A stretch of 64,000 nucleotides of DNA from Bradyrhizobium_A sp052115025 (GTDB taxonomy: Bacteria; Pseudomonadota; Alphaproteobacteria; Rhizobiales; Xanthobacteraceae), in the NCBI RefSeq assembly GCF_052115025.1, contig NZ_JBFRFW010000002.1:513009-577008 (forward strand). The letters are read 5' to 3'. Both the position numbers and the translations under genes were made by a program. A model generated the notes under the pieces. The model was not told the origin of the DNA. It saw nothing but the letters and a program-made list of their open reading frames with translations, and searched no databases. Shown here piece after piece: positions 41,270 to 50,688 of the stretch (position 1 is the stretch's first letter; each line of letters starts with the position of its first letter).

Positions 41270-42427
41270 TCAGCCTCTGTAGGATTCGAGGATCAAATCG
41301 CGCGTGACCACGATTCGGACCGGGAAGCCCGGCCGGATGGTCAGCGTCGGCGCAACCTGCAACTGACGGCGGACGATCTGCTGTCCGGCGTCATTGATGG
41401 TGTCCTGGCCGCCACGGCGAATGGCACGCAGCAGCCGGTCCTCATCATTGACAGCCATCTCTGCCCCGACCGCGAGCAGCGTCGAGAGGCCGGCCGCCTT
41501 GGCGAGATCCCACCAGTGATAGTCGACGCCATCCTGAAGACCGGCATAGCCGGCCGCATCGGCGCCGGGCTGGCGCTCCAGCACGATGGAACGGCCATTC
41601 GGCAGGATGAGCCTGTTCCAGACGAGCAGCACGCGGCGCTGCCCGAACTGCACGTTGTTGTCGTACTGGCCGATGATCCGCGTGCCCTGCGGCACGAGCA
41701 GGATGCGGCCCGTGGGGCTGTCATAGATGTTCTCCGTCACTTGCGCCGTGATCTGACCCGGAAGATCGGAACGAATGCCGGTGATGAGCGCTGCCGAAAT
41801 CATGGCGCCGGCCTGGAGCACGAAGGGCGATGCCGGGGGCGTGATGCGATCCGACGACGTGGTGCGGTGATCGACAGGCGCGTTTAGGAAGGCGAGCTGC
41901 TTGTCCTGCGCCGTTTGCTGGCTGGGCTGTCCCGTCATCAGATCAAAGCCGGCGAGATTCGGCATGGTCGTGGTGTTCGATGCTGTGGCCGTGGCCGCGT
42001 TGCCTGGCGCGGTCTGGAAGAAGACACGACTGGTGCGCGCGGCCTCGTCCTCGGCCCGCCGACGTTGTTCAGCTTCATCGACCGCGGGCGTCGTGACGGT
42101 TGGCGGCACGACCGGCTGACCCCTATTCTGTGCGTCGAGGATCGGGCGGCCGAGATCGCCGGGCAGCGGCGGGCCGAGGACAGGGCCGGTGTAATCGCGC
42201 GGCAGGCCCGAGAGACCATCGGCGGGTTGCCGATTGGTGGTGGAGTAAAGCTCTTTGCCATCGTCGCCGGGCGCACGCGTCTGAAGCGCGTAGATCAACG
42301 ACCCGCCAATGCCGATGGACACGACAACGCCGATGCCAGCAAGCACCTTGCGCGACAGGCGGGTGACGCGTGGCGGTTCGGCGCGAAGCCGCATCGGCGC
42401 GGCAACGTTCGTTTCATCCTCGCTCAT
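41270..42427 (-). CDS. trbI: TrbI, conjugal transfer outer-core channel protein (VirB10 homologue)
   Basis: The 385-residue protein has a short cytoplasmic N-terminus, one membrane helix near residue 30 (LAGIGVVVSIGIGGSLIYAL), a Pro-rich periplasmic linker, and the VirB10/TrbI beta-barrel domain: LQAGAMISAALITGIRSDLP, then IYDSPTGRILLVPQGTRIIG, then RVLLVWNRLILPNGRSIVLE, then VGAEMAVNDEDRL. It spans both membranes in the type IV channel. It overlaps trbG by four bases. Confidence 0.95.
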   Translation of the reverse strand: MSEDETNVAAPMRLRAEPPRVTRLSRKVLAGIGVVVSIGIGGSLIYALQTRAPGDDGKELYSTTNRQPADGLSGLPRDYTGPVLGPPLPGDLGRPILDAQNRGQPVVPPTVTTPAVDEAEQRRRAEDEAARTSRVFFQTAPGNAATATASNTTTMPNLAGFDLMTGQPSQQTAQDKQLAFLNAPVDHRTTSSDRITPPASPFVLQAGAMISAALITGIRSDLPGQITAQVTENIYDSPTGRILLVPQGTRIIGQYDNNVQFGQRRVLLVWNRLILPNGRSIVLERQPGADAAGYAGLQDGVDYHWWDLAKAAGLSTLLAVGAEMAVNDEDRLLRAIRRGGQDTINDAGQQIVRRQLQVAPTLTIRPGFPVRIVVTRDLILESYRG

Positions 42428-43410
42428 GACGACGGCCTCCCGTCCGTGCGGACGATCCTGACGGTCTGCTGCTTGTCGCCGCTGCCAAGGCGCAGCTCGG
42501 CCGCGCCGAACAGACGGTCGACGATCAGGATGTTCTGGTAGATGCGGCTGTTGACGATCTGCGCTTCGCCGTCCGGGCCGATGACGAAGATCGGCGGCAT
42601 CTCGCCCTGGACGATGCCGCGCGGAAACTCGACATAAACGCGCCTGCCGTCGTCATAAACGGTAATCGGCTTCCATGGCGGATCGTCGCCAGTCAGACCG
42701 TAGCGATAGTTGCGAGCCGTCGCCGCCGGGATGACCGGTGTTGCCGGCCCGTTCTGCCGCTGCCCGGCTGGCGGCTGCGGATAGGCCCAGGCCACGGCCG
42801 GCATGTAGGGTTTTGGGCCGGAGCGCAGCTCGAGCATATAGGTGCGCCGGTCGGTGGTGACGACCAGGTTGGTGGTGAGGTCCGGGCGCGAGGGCTTCAC
42901 CAGCACATGCACGCGCCGGGTTACGCCGGAGCCGGATTCGGTATCGCCGATGATCCAGCGCGCGGTGTCGCCGGCCGCGATCGGCCCTGCGCCGGTCAAG
43001 CTCTCGCCCGGCTCAAGAGCGATGTCGGTGATCTGGCCAGGCGCGGCATAGACCTGATAGAGCGCGCCTTCGGACCACGGATAAACTTGGATCGCGTTGT
43101 AATAGCCTTCGCGGCGTGGCTGGACGCGCGCAGCGGCGTTGGCGTTTTCTACGCGCTCTGTCGGTGTTGAAGCTTGTGTCCCGCCCCGCGTCGGCGTCCA
43201 GGCCGGCGGGATATGCAGCGGCTTCGGTCGATCGTCGGCGACGGACGCGGGCACGGCCGGCAGCGGCGGTACATCAGCATCGTAGCTGATCTGCGGCGGC
43301 TTCTGCGGCGTGGCGCAGCCGGCGAGCATGGAGCCGGAAAGCAGCAAAGCCGCAAGTCCGGATTTACGGATAGAAGGTTTTGCGCCTTTGCGGATCGTCG
43401 GTCGGCTCAT
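42424..43410 (-). CDS. trbG: TrbG, VirB9-type channel protein
   Basis: The 328-residue protein has a lipoprotein-type signal (LAALLLSGSMLAGCATPQKP, with Cys after LAG) and the VirB9/CagX domain: AIQVYPWSEGALYQVYAAPG, then QITDIALEPGESL, then RWIIGDTESGSG, then HVLVKPSRPDLTTNLVVTTD, and the C-terminal TVYDDGRRVYVEFPRGIV. It forms the outer-membrane complex with TrbI. Start ATG 43410 overlaps trbF by four bases. Confidence 0.95.
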   Translation of the reverse strand: MSRPTIRKGAKPSIRKSGLAALLLSGSMLAGCATPQKPPQISYDADVPPLPAVPASVADDRPKPLHIPPAWTPTRGGTQASTPTERVENANAAARVQPRREGYYNAIQVYPWSEGALYQVYAAPGQITDIALEPGESLTGAGPIAAGDTARWIIGDTESGSGVTRRVHVLVKPSRPDLTTNLVVTTDRRTYMLELRSGPKPYMPAVAWAYPQPPAGQRQNGPATPVIPAATARNYRYGLTGDDPPWKPITVYDDGRRVYVEFPRGIVQGEMPPIFVIGPDGEAQIVNSRIYQNILIVDRLFGAAELRLGSGDKQQTVRIVRTDGRPSS

Positions 43411-44096
43411 TGGCTCATCTCCCGCGACCAGTTGATGGCATTGACGTAGATTCCGAGCGGGTTGGCCTTGAGCCGATCGGCGTCGCGCGGCGGCTGGATC
43501 ACGATGGTCAGGATCGCGGTCCAGCGTTCGGTGGTGGCGAGCTGACCACTCTCGTAACGGCGCTCGGTCCAGGCAACGCGAAAACTGTCCGGTGACGCGC
43601 GAATGACGCTCGACACCTCGACGGCGACCTGTTGCTTCCCGACCTTGATGAAGGGGTCGTTGGCGCGGGCATAGTCGTTGAGCGCCGCCGAGCCGCGATC
43701 GGTGGTCCATTCATAGGCGCGCAGCCAATTCTGGCGGACAATGACCGGATCGGCCGGTGTCGAACGAACCTGTTCAATGAAGCGCGCCAGATGCCATGCC
43801 ACCTGCGGATCGGTCGGCCTGTAATCGGCCGTTGCCGGCGCGACCGTCTGCGCCTGGCCGAGATTATCGACCTGCACGACCCAAGGCACCACGGTCCCGC
43901 TCGCGGACTGCCAGACAAGGGCTGCGGCGAAACCGGCCGAGAGGATCAGCGATCCGAAGGCCATCGCGCGCCAATTCCTCGCCTGGACGCGCGCGGACCC
44001 AATCCGCTCGTCCCAGACCTGCGCGGCGCGCTGGTATGGCGTCTCGGGTTGGGGTGTCTTGCCGTAATGCGCGGCGGGTCGCTTGAAGAGGTTCAT
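43407..44096 (-). CDS. trbF: TrbF, VirB8-type inner-membrane protein
   Basis: The 229-residue protein has one membrane helix near residue 50 (MAFGSLILSAGFAAALVWQS) and a periplasmic VirB8-like NTF2 domain: VVPWVVQVDNLGQAQTVAPA, then VAWHLARFIEQVRSTPADPV, then YARANDPFIKVGKQQVAVEV, then RVAWTERRYESGQLATTERW. It connects the inner-membrane complex with the channel. It overlaps trbL by four bases. Confidence 0.95.
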   Translation of the reverse strand: MNLFKRPAAHYGKTPQPETPYQRAAQVWDERIGSARVQARNWRAMAFGSLILSAGFAAALVWQSASGTVVPWVVQVDNLGQAQTVAPATADYRPTDPQVAWHLARFIEQVRSTPADPVIVRQNWLRAYEWTTDRGSAALNDYARANDPFIKVGKQQVAVEVSSVIRASPDSFRVAWTERRYESGQLATTERWTAILTIVIQPPRDADRLKANPLGIYVNAINWSREMSQ

Positions 44097-45436
44097 GTGC
44101 GATCACTTTCAGAGAGATTGATGGAAGAGCCGGAGCCGTGGCTGTCACCGGAGCGGACGGCATGCGCGGTGGTTTGGACGGCATGGCCCATATGTCCGCC
44201 GCGTCGCATGCGCTGCGCCCAGGCGGGCGGCGGGGCGCCAGAGGACTGAGAGGGTACGGATGAGACCGCGCCGACAGCCGAACCCGCGGTCGAAGAGCCG
44301 CCAGTCGCACCGAACCCGGCTTTCACGCCGCCGGCGAAGCTGGCCTTGACGCTCGCGGCAGCACGTCGAAGCGGCGATGTCGCAGCACCGCCGGCCGCGC
44401 GCGTCACGCCCCCGAGACCTGATGCGACGCCGGCCGCTCCGGATTGACCGAGCGAGCCGAGGCTGTAGGCGGCCGAAGCAGCACCCGCCGCGGTCGCGCC
44501 GCCACGCACAGCGGCTGCGCCGGTCGAAAACGCGGCCGCTCCACCTCTCGCAGCGAGCATCGCGCCGCCGCCCGCGGCAAAGGCAGCGCCGCCGACGGCA
44601 AGGCCAGTGCCGACCGCCGCGCCTGCGCCCAGTTGAGGACCACCAGAGACGAGGCCGTTCGCGATACCGGGTCCGAAAATGCCGAGGCCGACCAGCGACA
44701 AGGCGGCCAGGACAACGGCCATGGCGTCGTCGATGGACGGGGTCTTGCCGCCGAAGCCTTGCGTGAACTGGCCGAACAGCGTCGAGCCGATGCCGATGAT
44801 GACGGCGAGCACCAGCACCTTGATGCCAGAGGAAATGACGTTGCCAAGCACGCGCTCGGCCATGAAGGCGGTCTTGCCGAACAGGCCGAACGGAATGAGG
44901 ACGAAGCCGGCGAGCGTCGACAGCTTGAACTCGATCAGCGTCACGAAAAGCTGGATCGCTAAAATGAAGAAGGCGAGGATGACCAGCGCCCAGGCGAACA
45001 GCAGGCACGCGATCTGGATGAAGTTCTCGAAGAACGCCACCCAGCCCATTAAATCAGAAATCGAGTCGAGCAGTGGCCGGGCGGCGTCGAGCCCGGTTTG
45101 CGCGACTTTTCCGGGCCGCATCAGATCCTGCGCGGTAAAGCCCGTACCGCTCGCCTTCAGGCCGAGACCGGCGAAGCTGTCGAAGACGATTTTCGCGAGA
45201 TTGTTCCAATTGCCAATGAGATAGGCGAAGGCGCCGACGAACAGCGTCTTCTTCACCAGCCGCGCCATGATGTCGTCATCGGCGCCCCAGCTCCAGAACA
45301 GGGCGGCCAGCGTCACGTCGATGACGATCAGCGTGGTAGCGATGAAGGCGACTTCGCCGCCGAGCAAGCCGAAGCCGCTGTCGATGTAGCGGGTGAAGAC
45401 CCCAAGGAAATTGTCGATGACGCCCGCGCCCCGCAT
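44093..45436 (-). CDS. trbL: TrbL, VirB6-type polytopic membrane protein
   Basis: The 447-residue protein has five to six membrane segments in the first 280 residues (EVAFIATTLIVIDVTLAALF, then VFDSFAGLGLKASGTGF, then ALVILAFFILAIQLFVTLIE, then LAGFVLIPFGLFGKTAFMAE). A low-complexity Ala/Gly/Ser tail follows, as in TrbL/VirB6 family proteins. It forms part of the inner-membrane DNA channel. The tail length varies in the family. Confidence 0.93.
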   Translation of the reverse strand: MRGAGVIDNFLGVFTRYIDSGFGLLGGEVAFIATTLIVIDVTLAALFWSWGADDDIMARLVKKTLFVGAFAYLIGNWNNLAKIVFDSFAGLGLKASGTGFTAQDLMRPGKVAQTGLDAARPLLDSISDLMGWVAFFENFIQIACLLFAWALVILAFFILAIQLFVTLIEFKLSTLAGFVLIPFGLFGKTAFMAERVLGNVISSGIKVLVLAVIIGIGSTLFGQFTQGFGGKTPSIDDAMAVVLAALSLVGLGIFGPGIANGLVSGGPQLGAGAAVGTGLAVGGAAFAAGGGAMLAARGGAAAFSTGAAAVRGGATAAGAASAAYSLGSLGQSGAAGVASGLGGVTRAAGGAATSPLRRAAASVKASFAGGVKAGFGATGGSSTAGSAVGAVSSVPSQSSGAPPPAWAQRMRRGGHMGHAVQTTAHAVRSGDSHGSGSSINLSESDRT

Positions 45437-45439
45437 GCT

Positions 45440-45727
45440 TCACCGCCCTTCCGTGGATTGCGGAGCGACGGGCGCGGGCGTCCGGCCTAGGAAGCGGTCG
45501 CGGGTCTCGGCCCAGACGCGCAGGCATTGCGCATCGTCGGCCGCCTTCTGTCCAAGCTGCTGGCACCGGCGCTGGTTCTCACGCAGCGGATCGCGCTCGG
45601 GCTGGACGAGGCGCACCGGCGGCGGTGCCAGCGCTTCATCCTTGCGGGTCAGTTCGATCGCGGTCGCCGTGATGGCGACCGCGACGAGGGCAATTGCGCC
45701 GAAGCGCGCCAGCAGCTTTCCGTCCAT
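45440..45727 (-). CDS. trbK: TrbK-alt, putative entry-exclusion protein
   Basis: The 95-residue protein has one N-terminal membrane helix (LLARFGAIALVAVAITATAI) and a small periplasmic part with two cysteines (NQRRCQQLGQKAADDAQCLR). This matches the alternative TrbK family found in alphaproteobacterial trb operons, which blocks entry of a second copy of the element. It lies between trbJ and trbL, its usual place. Confidence 0.88.
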   Translation of the reverse strand: MDGKLLARFGAIALVAVAITATAIELTRKDEALAPPPVRLVQPERDPLRENQRRCQQLGQKAADDAQCLRVWAETRDRFLGRTPAPVAPQSTEGR

Positions 45728-45749
45728 GGTAACTCTCGCCCTTTGACCG

Positions 45750-46508
45750 TCAGTTGCCCCTATTGAACATCTGCGCGTTGCCGGGCTGGTAACCGCTGCC
45801 GGGCGTCAGGAAGCGCCGGCGCTGCTCGCGCCCCTGCGCGGCAGCAGCGGCGCGCTCGGCTTCGGTCAGCGCGCTCGCTCGGCCATTGGCCGACATCAGC
45901 GCAATCAGGTCGGAAAGCTGCTGCGACTGGAGCGCGAGAATCTGGTTGCCGGCTTGCGTCGCCTGCAATGCGCCGGTCGCGCCCTGGCTCTGGCCGACGA
46001 GCGATGACATCTGCGTGCGGTTGGTGTCGATGTTGCCGACGACACCGGCCTGCACGCGCATGGCGTCCTGCAGGCCGCCGACCGTGTTCTGCCAGCGCGA
46101 GCGTGCATCGGCGATGAGCTGCTGGTCGGAGGCCGACAGCGAGACGTTGCCGTATTTCTGCTGAAACGCCTGGTCGATCTGCTGGACGTTGAAGGCGATG
46201 TTCTGGGCCTGGTTCAGGAGCTGCTGCGTGCGCTGGACCGATTGCTGGATCTGCTGGAGCGCGGAGAACGGCAGGCTCGTAAGATTGCGGGCCTGATTGA
46301 TCAGCATCTGCGCCTGATATTGTAGGCCAGTGATCTGGTTGTTGATCTGCTGGAGCGTACGCGCGGCGGTCAGCACGTTTTGCGCATAGTTCGACGGATC
46401 GAACACGATGAGCGCGTGGGCCGGCGTCGCCAGCATCGGCGCCAGCACGATGGGGGTGGATAGGAGCGCGACGGCAAGCCGCGCTGCGCGGGAACGGCAC
46501 AGGGTCAT
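45750..46508 (-). CDS. trbJ: TrbJ, VirB5-type periplasmic protein
   Basis: The 252-residue protein has a signal peptide (ending ATPAHA) and a long helical body rich in Gln and Asn: NVLTAARTLQQINNQITGLQ, then YQAQMLINQARNLTSL, then QQIQQSVQRTQQLLNQAQNI, then QILALQSQQLSDLIALMSAN. It is a pilus- or tip-associated protein of the mating apparatus. It overlaps trbE by four bases. Confidence 0.92.
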   Translation of the reverse strand: MTLCRSRAARLAVALLSTPIVLAPMLATPAHALIVFDPSNYAQNVLTAARTLQQINNQITGLQYQAQMLINQARNLTSLPFSALQQIQQSVQRTQQLLNQAQNIAFNVQQIDQAFQQKYGNVSLSASDQQLIADARSRWQNTVGGLQDAMRVQAGVVGNIDTNRTQMSSLVGQSQGATGALQATQAGNQILALQSQQLSDLIALMSANGRASALTEAERAAAAAQGREQRRRFLTPGSGYQPGNAQMFNRGN

Positions 46509-48943
46509 GAGGATGTCTCCTTGTTGGTGAGGGTCGGGATGAGATCGACGACCCAGCTCACATCGCGAGCGTTGAGCCAGGCGGTGAGAAAGCCGTCGCG
46601 GCCGTGCTCGGCGACGATCTGCGCGATCAGCGTCTGGTCGGATTTGGAGGATGCGGCGCAGAGCGCGAGGCCGACCTCAGACAGGCCCAGCTCGAACAGG
46701 CGGTTGCCGCGCCGTGACTGGCAGTAGTAGTCGCGTTTCGGCGTCGCCCGCGCGAGGATTTCGATCTGGCGGTCATTGAGGCCGAAACGGCGATAGATCG
46801 CCGTGATCTGCGGCTCGATGGCGCGTTCGTTCGGCAAGAGCAGCCGCGTCGGGCAACTTTCGATGATGGCCGGCGCGATGTTGCTGCCGTCGATGTCGCT
46901 GAGCGACTGCGTGGCGAAGATGACGCTGGCGTTCTTCTTGCGCAGCGTCTTCAGCCACTCGCGGAGTTGGCCGGCGAACGCGTCGTCATCGAGCGCGAGC
47001 CAGCCCTCGTCGATGATGAGAAGCGTCGGCCGTCCGTCGAGCCGGTCGCCGATGCGATGGAAGAGATAGGCCAGCACGGCCGGAGCCGCCCCGGTGCCCA
47101 CGAGTCCTTCGATCTCGAACGCTTGCACATCGGCCGAGCCCAAATATTCGGATTCGGCGTCGAGCAGCCGGCCGTAAGCGCCGCCAACGCAAAACGGGCG
47201 CAATGCCTGCTTCAAGTCGTTCGACTGGAGCAGCACGGTGAGCCCGGTGATCGTGCGTTCCTCGACTGGCGCGGAAGAGAGCGAGGTCAGCGCCGTCCAG
47301 ATATGCTCCTTGGCCTCGGGCGTGACGGGCACACCCTCGCGCATGAGAATCGCGACGATCCAGTCCGCCGCCCAAGCGCGCTCATAGGTGTCGTGGATGC
47401 GGGCGAGCGGCTGAAGCGAGACAGAGGCGTCCGAGCCTTCGGTCAGGCCGCCGCCGAGATCATGCCAGTCGCCGCCCATGGCGAGCGATGCGGCCCTGAT
47501 GGAGCCGCCGAAGTCGAAGGCGAAGACCTGCGAGTGGCCATAGCGGCGGAACTGCAAGGCCATGAGCGCGAGCAGCACGGACTTGCCCGCGCCCGTGGGG
47601 CCGACGACGAGGGTGTGCCCCACGTCGCCGACATGCAAAGACAACCGGAACGGGGTTGAGCCTTCGGTTCTGCCATAGAGCAAGGGGGGTGCGCCGAAGT
47701 GCTCGTCCCGTTCCGGCCCCGCCCATACCGCCGAGAGCGGGATCATGTGAGCGAGATTCAAAGTGCTGATCGGCGGCTGCCGGACATTGGCGTAGGCATG
47801 TCCCGGCAGCGAGCCGAGCCAGGCGTCCACTGCGTTGACGGTCTCGACCATGGCCGTGAAGTCGCGGCCCTGGATGACCTTCTCGATAAGGCGCAGCTTC
47901 TCGTCGGCGCGACGCGGATCGGCGTCCCAGACGGTGATGGTGGCCGTGACATAGGCCATGCCCGCCATGTCGGCCCCGAGCTCCTGCAAGGCCATGTCGG
48001 CGTCAGCAGCCTTGTTCGCCGCGTCCGTGTCCACGAGCACGGACGCCTCGTTGGTCATCACCTCTTTCAAAATCGCGGCGATCGACTTGCGCTTGGCGAA
48101 CCATTGCCGCCTGATCTTGGTGAGCAGCTTCGTCGCGTCGGTTTTGTCGAGCAGGATCGCCCGCGTCAACCATCGATACGGGAAAGCGAGGCGATTGAGA
48201 TCGTCGAGCAGACCGGGTGTCGTCGCGGTGGGGAAGCCGACAATGGTGAGGATGCGCAGGTGCTGATCGCCAAGCCGCGGCTCCAGCCCGCCGGTCAACG
48301 GCTGGTCGGCGAGCAATGCGTCCAGATAGATCGGCGTCTCGGGGACGCGCACGCGATGGCGCTTGGTAGAAGCGCAAGAATGCAGGTAGGTCAGCGTTTC
48401 CGCGTCATCGAGCCAGGCGCATTCGGGCATGAAACCATCGAGCAGCGCCAGCACGCGGTCGGTGCGGTCAGTGAAGCCGCGCAGCGCTTCATGGGGATCG
48501 ACGCCGGACCGCTCGCGCCCCTCATAGAGCCAGGATTCAGTGCGCGCGGCTTCCTCGGCCGGCGGTAGGTAGAGGAAGGTGACGAAGTAGCTCGATATGA
48601 AATGCGCGCCTTCTTCCTCGAAGTCGGCTCTGCGCTCGGCATCGACCAGCGCGGAGGCCGGATCGGGAAACGTGCTGTCCGGATACGTCGCGGCCTCGTG
48701 GCGCTGCGCTTCGACAAAAATGCTCCATCCCGAGCCCAGGCGGCGGAAGGCATTGTTGACGCGGCCGGCGACCGCGACCAGCTCGGCCGCGACGGCGGAG
48801 TCGAGATCGGGGCCACGAAAGCGCGCGCTGCGCTGAAAGCTTCCATCCTTGTTGAGAACGACGCCTTCGCCGACGAGTGCGACCCACGGAAGGTAATCGG
48901 CAAGCCGGCTGGCGGTGCGGCGATATTCGGCAAGGTTCATCAT
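46505..48943 (-). CDS. trbE: TrbE, VirB4-type conjugation ATPase
   Basis: The 812-residue ATPase starts MMNLAEYRRTASRLADYLPW. The CagE/VirB4 N-terminal domain is followed by Walker A in HTLVVGPTGAGKSVLLALMA near residue 435 and Walker B in RPTLLIIDEGWLALDDD near residue 640, then LREWLKTLRKKNASVIFATQ. It powers pilus assembly and substrate transport. The longer open frame (to 49105) overlaps trbD and is not used. The start is ATG 48943, ten bases after the trbD stop. Confidence 0.96.
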   Translation of the reverse strand: MMNLAEYRRTASRLADYLPWVALVGEGVVLNKDGSFQRSARFRGPDLDSAVAAELVAVAGRVNNAFRRLGSGWSIFVEAQRHEAATYPDSTFPDPASALVDAERRADFEEEGAHFISSYFVTFLYLPPAEEAARTESWLYEGRERSGVDPHEALRGFTDRTDRVLALLDGFMPECAWLDDAETLTYLHSCASTKRHRVRVPETPIYLDALLADQPLTGGLEPRLGDQHLRILTIVGFPTATTPGLLDDLNRLAFPYRWLTRAILLDKTDATKLLTKIRRQWFAKRKSIAAILKEVMTNEASVLVDTDAANKAADADMALQELGADMAGMAYVTATITVWDADPRRADEKLRLIEKVIQGRDFTAMVETVNAVDAWLGSLPGHAYANVRQPPISTLNLAHMIPLSAVWAGPERDEHFGAPPLLYGRTEGSTPFRLSLHVGDVGHTLVVGPTGAGKSVLLALMALQFRRYGHSQVFAFDFGGSIRAASLAMGGDWHDLGGGLTEGSDASVSLQPLARIHDTYERAWAADWIVAILMREGVPVTPEAKEHIWTALTSLSSAPVEERTITGLTVLLQSNDLKQALRPFCVGGAYGRLLDAESEYLGSADVQAFEIEGLVGTGAAPAVLAYLFHRIGDRLDGRPTLLIIDEGWLALDDDAFAGQLREWLKTLRKKNASVIFATQSLSDIDGSNIAPAIIESCPTRLLLPNERAIEPQITAIYRRFGLNDRQIEILARATPKRDYYCQSRRGNRLFELGLSEVGLALCAASSKSDQTLIAQIVAEHGRDGFLTAWLNARDVSWVVDLIPTLTNKETSS

Positions 48944-48953
48944 GGCCGCGCCT

Positions 48954-49235
48954 TCACACCGATAGATGACCGGGGATGCGCAGGTGCCTGCGCCCGACTT
49001 CCACGAACAGCGGATCGCGCTTCGCCGCCCACACTGCCGCGAAATGACCGATGGCCCAGATGGCGAGACCGACGAGCCAGAGACGCAGACCAAGGCCGAC
49101 TGCACCGGCCAGCGTTCCGTTCATGATGGCGATGCTTCGTGGTGCGCCGCCAAGCATGATGTGCTCGGTCAGCGCGCGACGGACGGAGATCGAGAACCCC
49201 GGCACCGCATCGAGCTGTTCGAAGGCGGCCGCCAT
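48954..49235 (-). CDS. trbD: TrbD, VirB3-type membrane protein
   Basis: The 93-residue protein has the VirB3/TrbD pattern: VPGFSISVRRALTEHIMLGG, then APRSIAIMNGTLAGAVGLGL, then LWLVGLAIWAIGHFAAVWAA, and the end RDPLFVEVGRRHLRIPGHLS. It acts with TrbE at the inner membrane. Its start shares a base with the trbC stop (TGATG), so the two are coupled. Confidence 0.93.
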   Translation of the reverse strand: MAAAFEQLDAVPGFSISVRRALTEHIMLGGAPRSIAIMNGTLAGAVGLGLRLWLVGLAIWAIGHFAAVWAAKRDPLFVEVGRRHLRIPGHLSV

Positions 49236-49567
49236 CAGATGAGCGCCCCGCCGCCGAACGAGAAGAACGACAGGAAGAAGCTCGACGCGGCGAAGGCGAT
49301 CGACAGGCCGAACACAATCTGGATCAGCCGGCGGAAACCGCCCGACGTATCGCCGAAGGCGAGCGTCAGGCCGGTCACGATGATGATGATGACGGCGATG
49401 ATCTTGGAGACCGGCCCCTCGATCGACTGGAGGATCTTTTGGAGGGGTTGTTCCCACGGCATGGAGGAGCCGGAGGCATGTGCGGCCGGCACGAGGACAA
49501 GGTTGACGTAGGTGAAAGCGGCGGCCGTCGTGACTAAACGGCGGGCGCGCATCGTGATGCGGATCAT
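49235..49567 (-). CDS. trbC: TrbC, pilin (VirB2-type) precursor
   Basis: The 110-residue protein has a signal peptide (ending VLVPAAHAS) and two hydrophobic helices separated by a short loop: SKIIAVIIIIVTGLTLAFGD and IQIVFGLSIAFAASSFFLSF. This is the VirB2/TrbC pilin layout. It overlaps trbB by four bases and trbD by one. Confidence 0.93.
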   Translation of the reverse strand: MIRITMRARRLVTTAAAFTYVNLVLVPAAHASGSSMPWEQPLQKILQSIEGPVSKIIAVIIIIVTGLTLAFGDTSGGFRRLIQIVFGLSIAFAASSFFLSFFSFGGGALI

Positions 49568-50544
49568 TGGGCTTCTCCTGTGTTCGGTGTGGTTGGGGTG
49601 ATGCGGTAATCGCCGTCCGGACCGAGCCCTTCGACGCGAGCGAGTTCGGCGAGCCGGCGCGCGGAGCCACGGCCGGAGAGCACGGCAACGAGGTCGATGG
49701 TCTCCGCGATCAGCGCGCGCGGGACGGTGACGACGGCTTCTTGAATGAGTTGCTCAAGACGGCGCAGTGCGCCGATCGCGCTGCCGGCATGGATGGTGCC
49801 GATACCGCCCGGATGGCCGGTGCCCCATGCCTTGAGCAGGTCCAGGGCTTCGCTGCCACGGACTTCGCCGATGGGGATGCGGTCCGGCCGCAGGCGGAGC
49901 GACGAGCGGACGAGATCGGAGAGCGTCGCCACGCCGTCCTTGGTTCGCATGGCAACGAGGTTTGGCGCGGTACATTGCAGTTCGCGCGTATCCTCGATGA
50001 TGACGACGCGATCGGCCCCCTTCGCCACCTCGGCGAGCAGCGCATTGGTGAGCGTGGTCTTGCCGGTCGAGGTGCCGCCCGCGACAAGAATGTTGGCGCG
50101 GGAAACGACGGCCGTGCGCAGCATCGCGGCCTGGTCGGTAGTCATGATGCCGGCCGCGACGTAGTCGTCGAGGGTGAACACGGCGACCGCCGGCTTCCTG
50201 ATCGCGAAGGCCGGTGCTGCGACGACCGGCGGCAACAGACCCTCGAAGCGCTCGCCGGTCTCGGGGAGTTCGGCCGAGACGCGCGGGCTGCGTGCATGCA
50301 CCTCGGCGCCGACGTGATGAGCGACCAGCCGCACGATGCGCTCGCCATCGGCGGCCATCATCGTTTCACCGGTGTCGGCAAGCCCTTCGGACAGGCGGTC
50401 CACCCAGATGCGTCCGTCCGGATTCAGCATAACCTCGACCACAGCCGGGTCTTCGAGATACTGGGCGATGGCCGGGCCGAGCGCAGTGCGCAGCATGCGG
50501 GCGCCGCGCGCGATCGCTTCTGGTTTGTGGTGAGTGGCATTCAT
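49564..50544 (-). CDS. trbB: TrbB, VirB11-type traffic ATPase
   Basis: The 326-residue hexameric ATPase of the secretion-ATPase family has Walker A in ILVAGGTSTGKTTLTNALLA near residue 155, the Asp box RVVIIEDTRELQC, Walker B-region RPDRIPIGEVRGSEALDLLK, and the His box HPGGIGTIHAGSA. The N-terminal part (VVEVMLNPDGRIWVDRLSEG) fits the family. It is the first gene of the trb operon; the 144 bases upstream separate it from the ribbon-helix-helix gene. Confidence 0.96.
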   Translation of the reverse strand: MNATHHKPEAIARGARMLRTALGPAIAQYLEDPAVVEVMLNPDGRIWVDRLSEGLADTGETMMAADGERIVRLVAHHVGAEVHARSPRVSAELPETGERFEGLLPPVVAAPAFAIRKPAVAVFTLDDYVAAGIMTTDQAAMLRTAVVSRANILVAGGTSTGKTTLTNALLAEVAKGADRVVIIEDTRELQCTAPNLVAMRTKDGVATLSDLVRSSLRLRPDRIPIGEVRGSEALDLLKAWGTGHPGGIGTIHAGSAIGALRRLEQLIQEAVVTVPRALIAETIDLVAVLSGRGSARRLAELARVEGLGPDGDYRITPTTPNTGEAQ

Positions 50545-50688
50545 CCCGGCCCCGATTCCTGAGGGGGCGCGACAGACGGTCCCCGCAACGGGGTCGATTA
50601 AAAGAGCCGGAAATCGGTCCGGTTCAACAAGTATCTAAGTGGATGCGGTCATGGCGAAGAAAAGGCGGCTATCGGCGGAATTGAATGT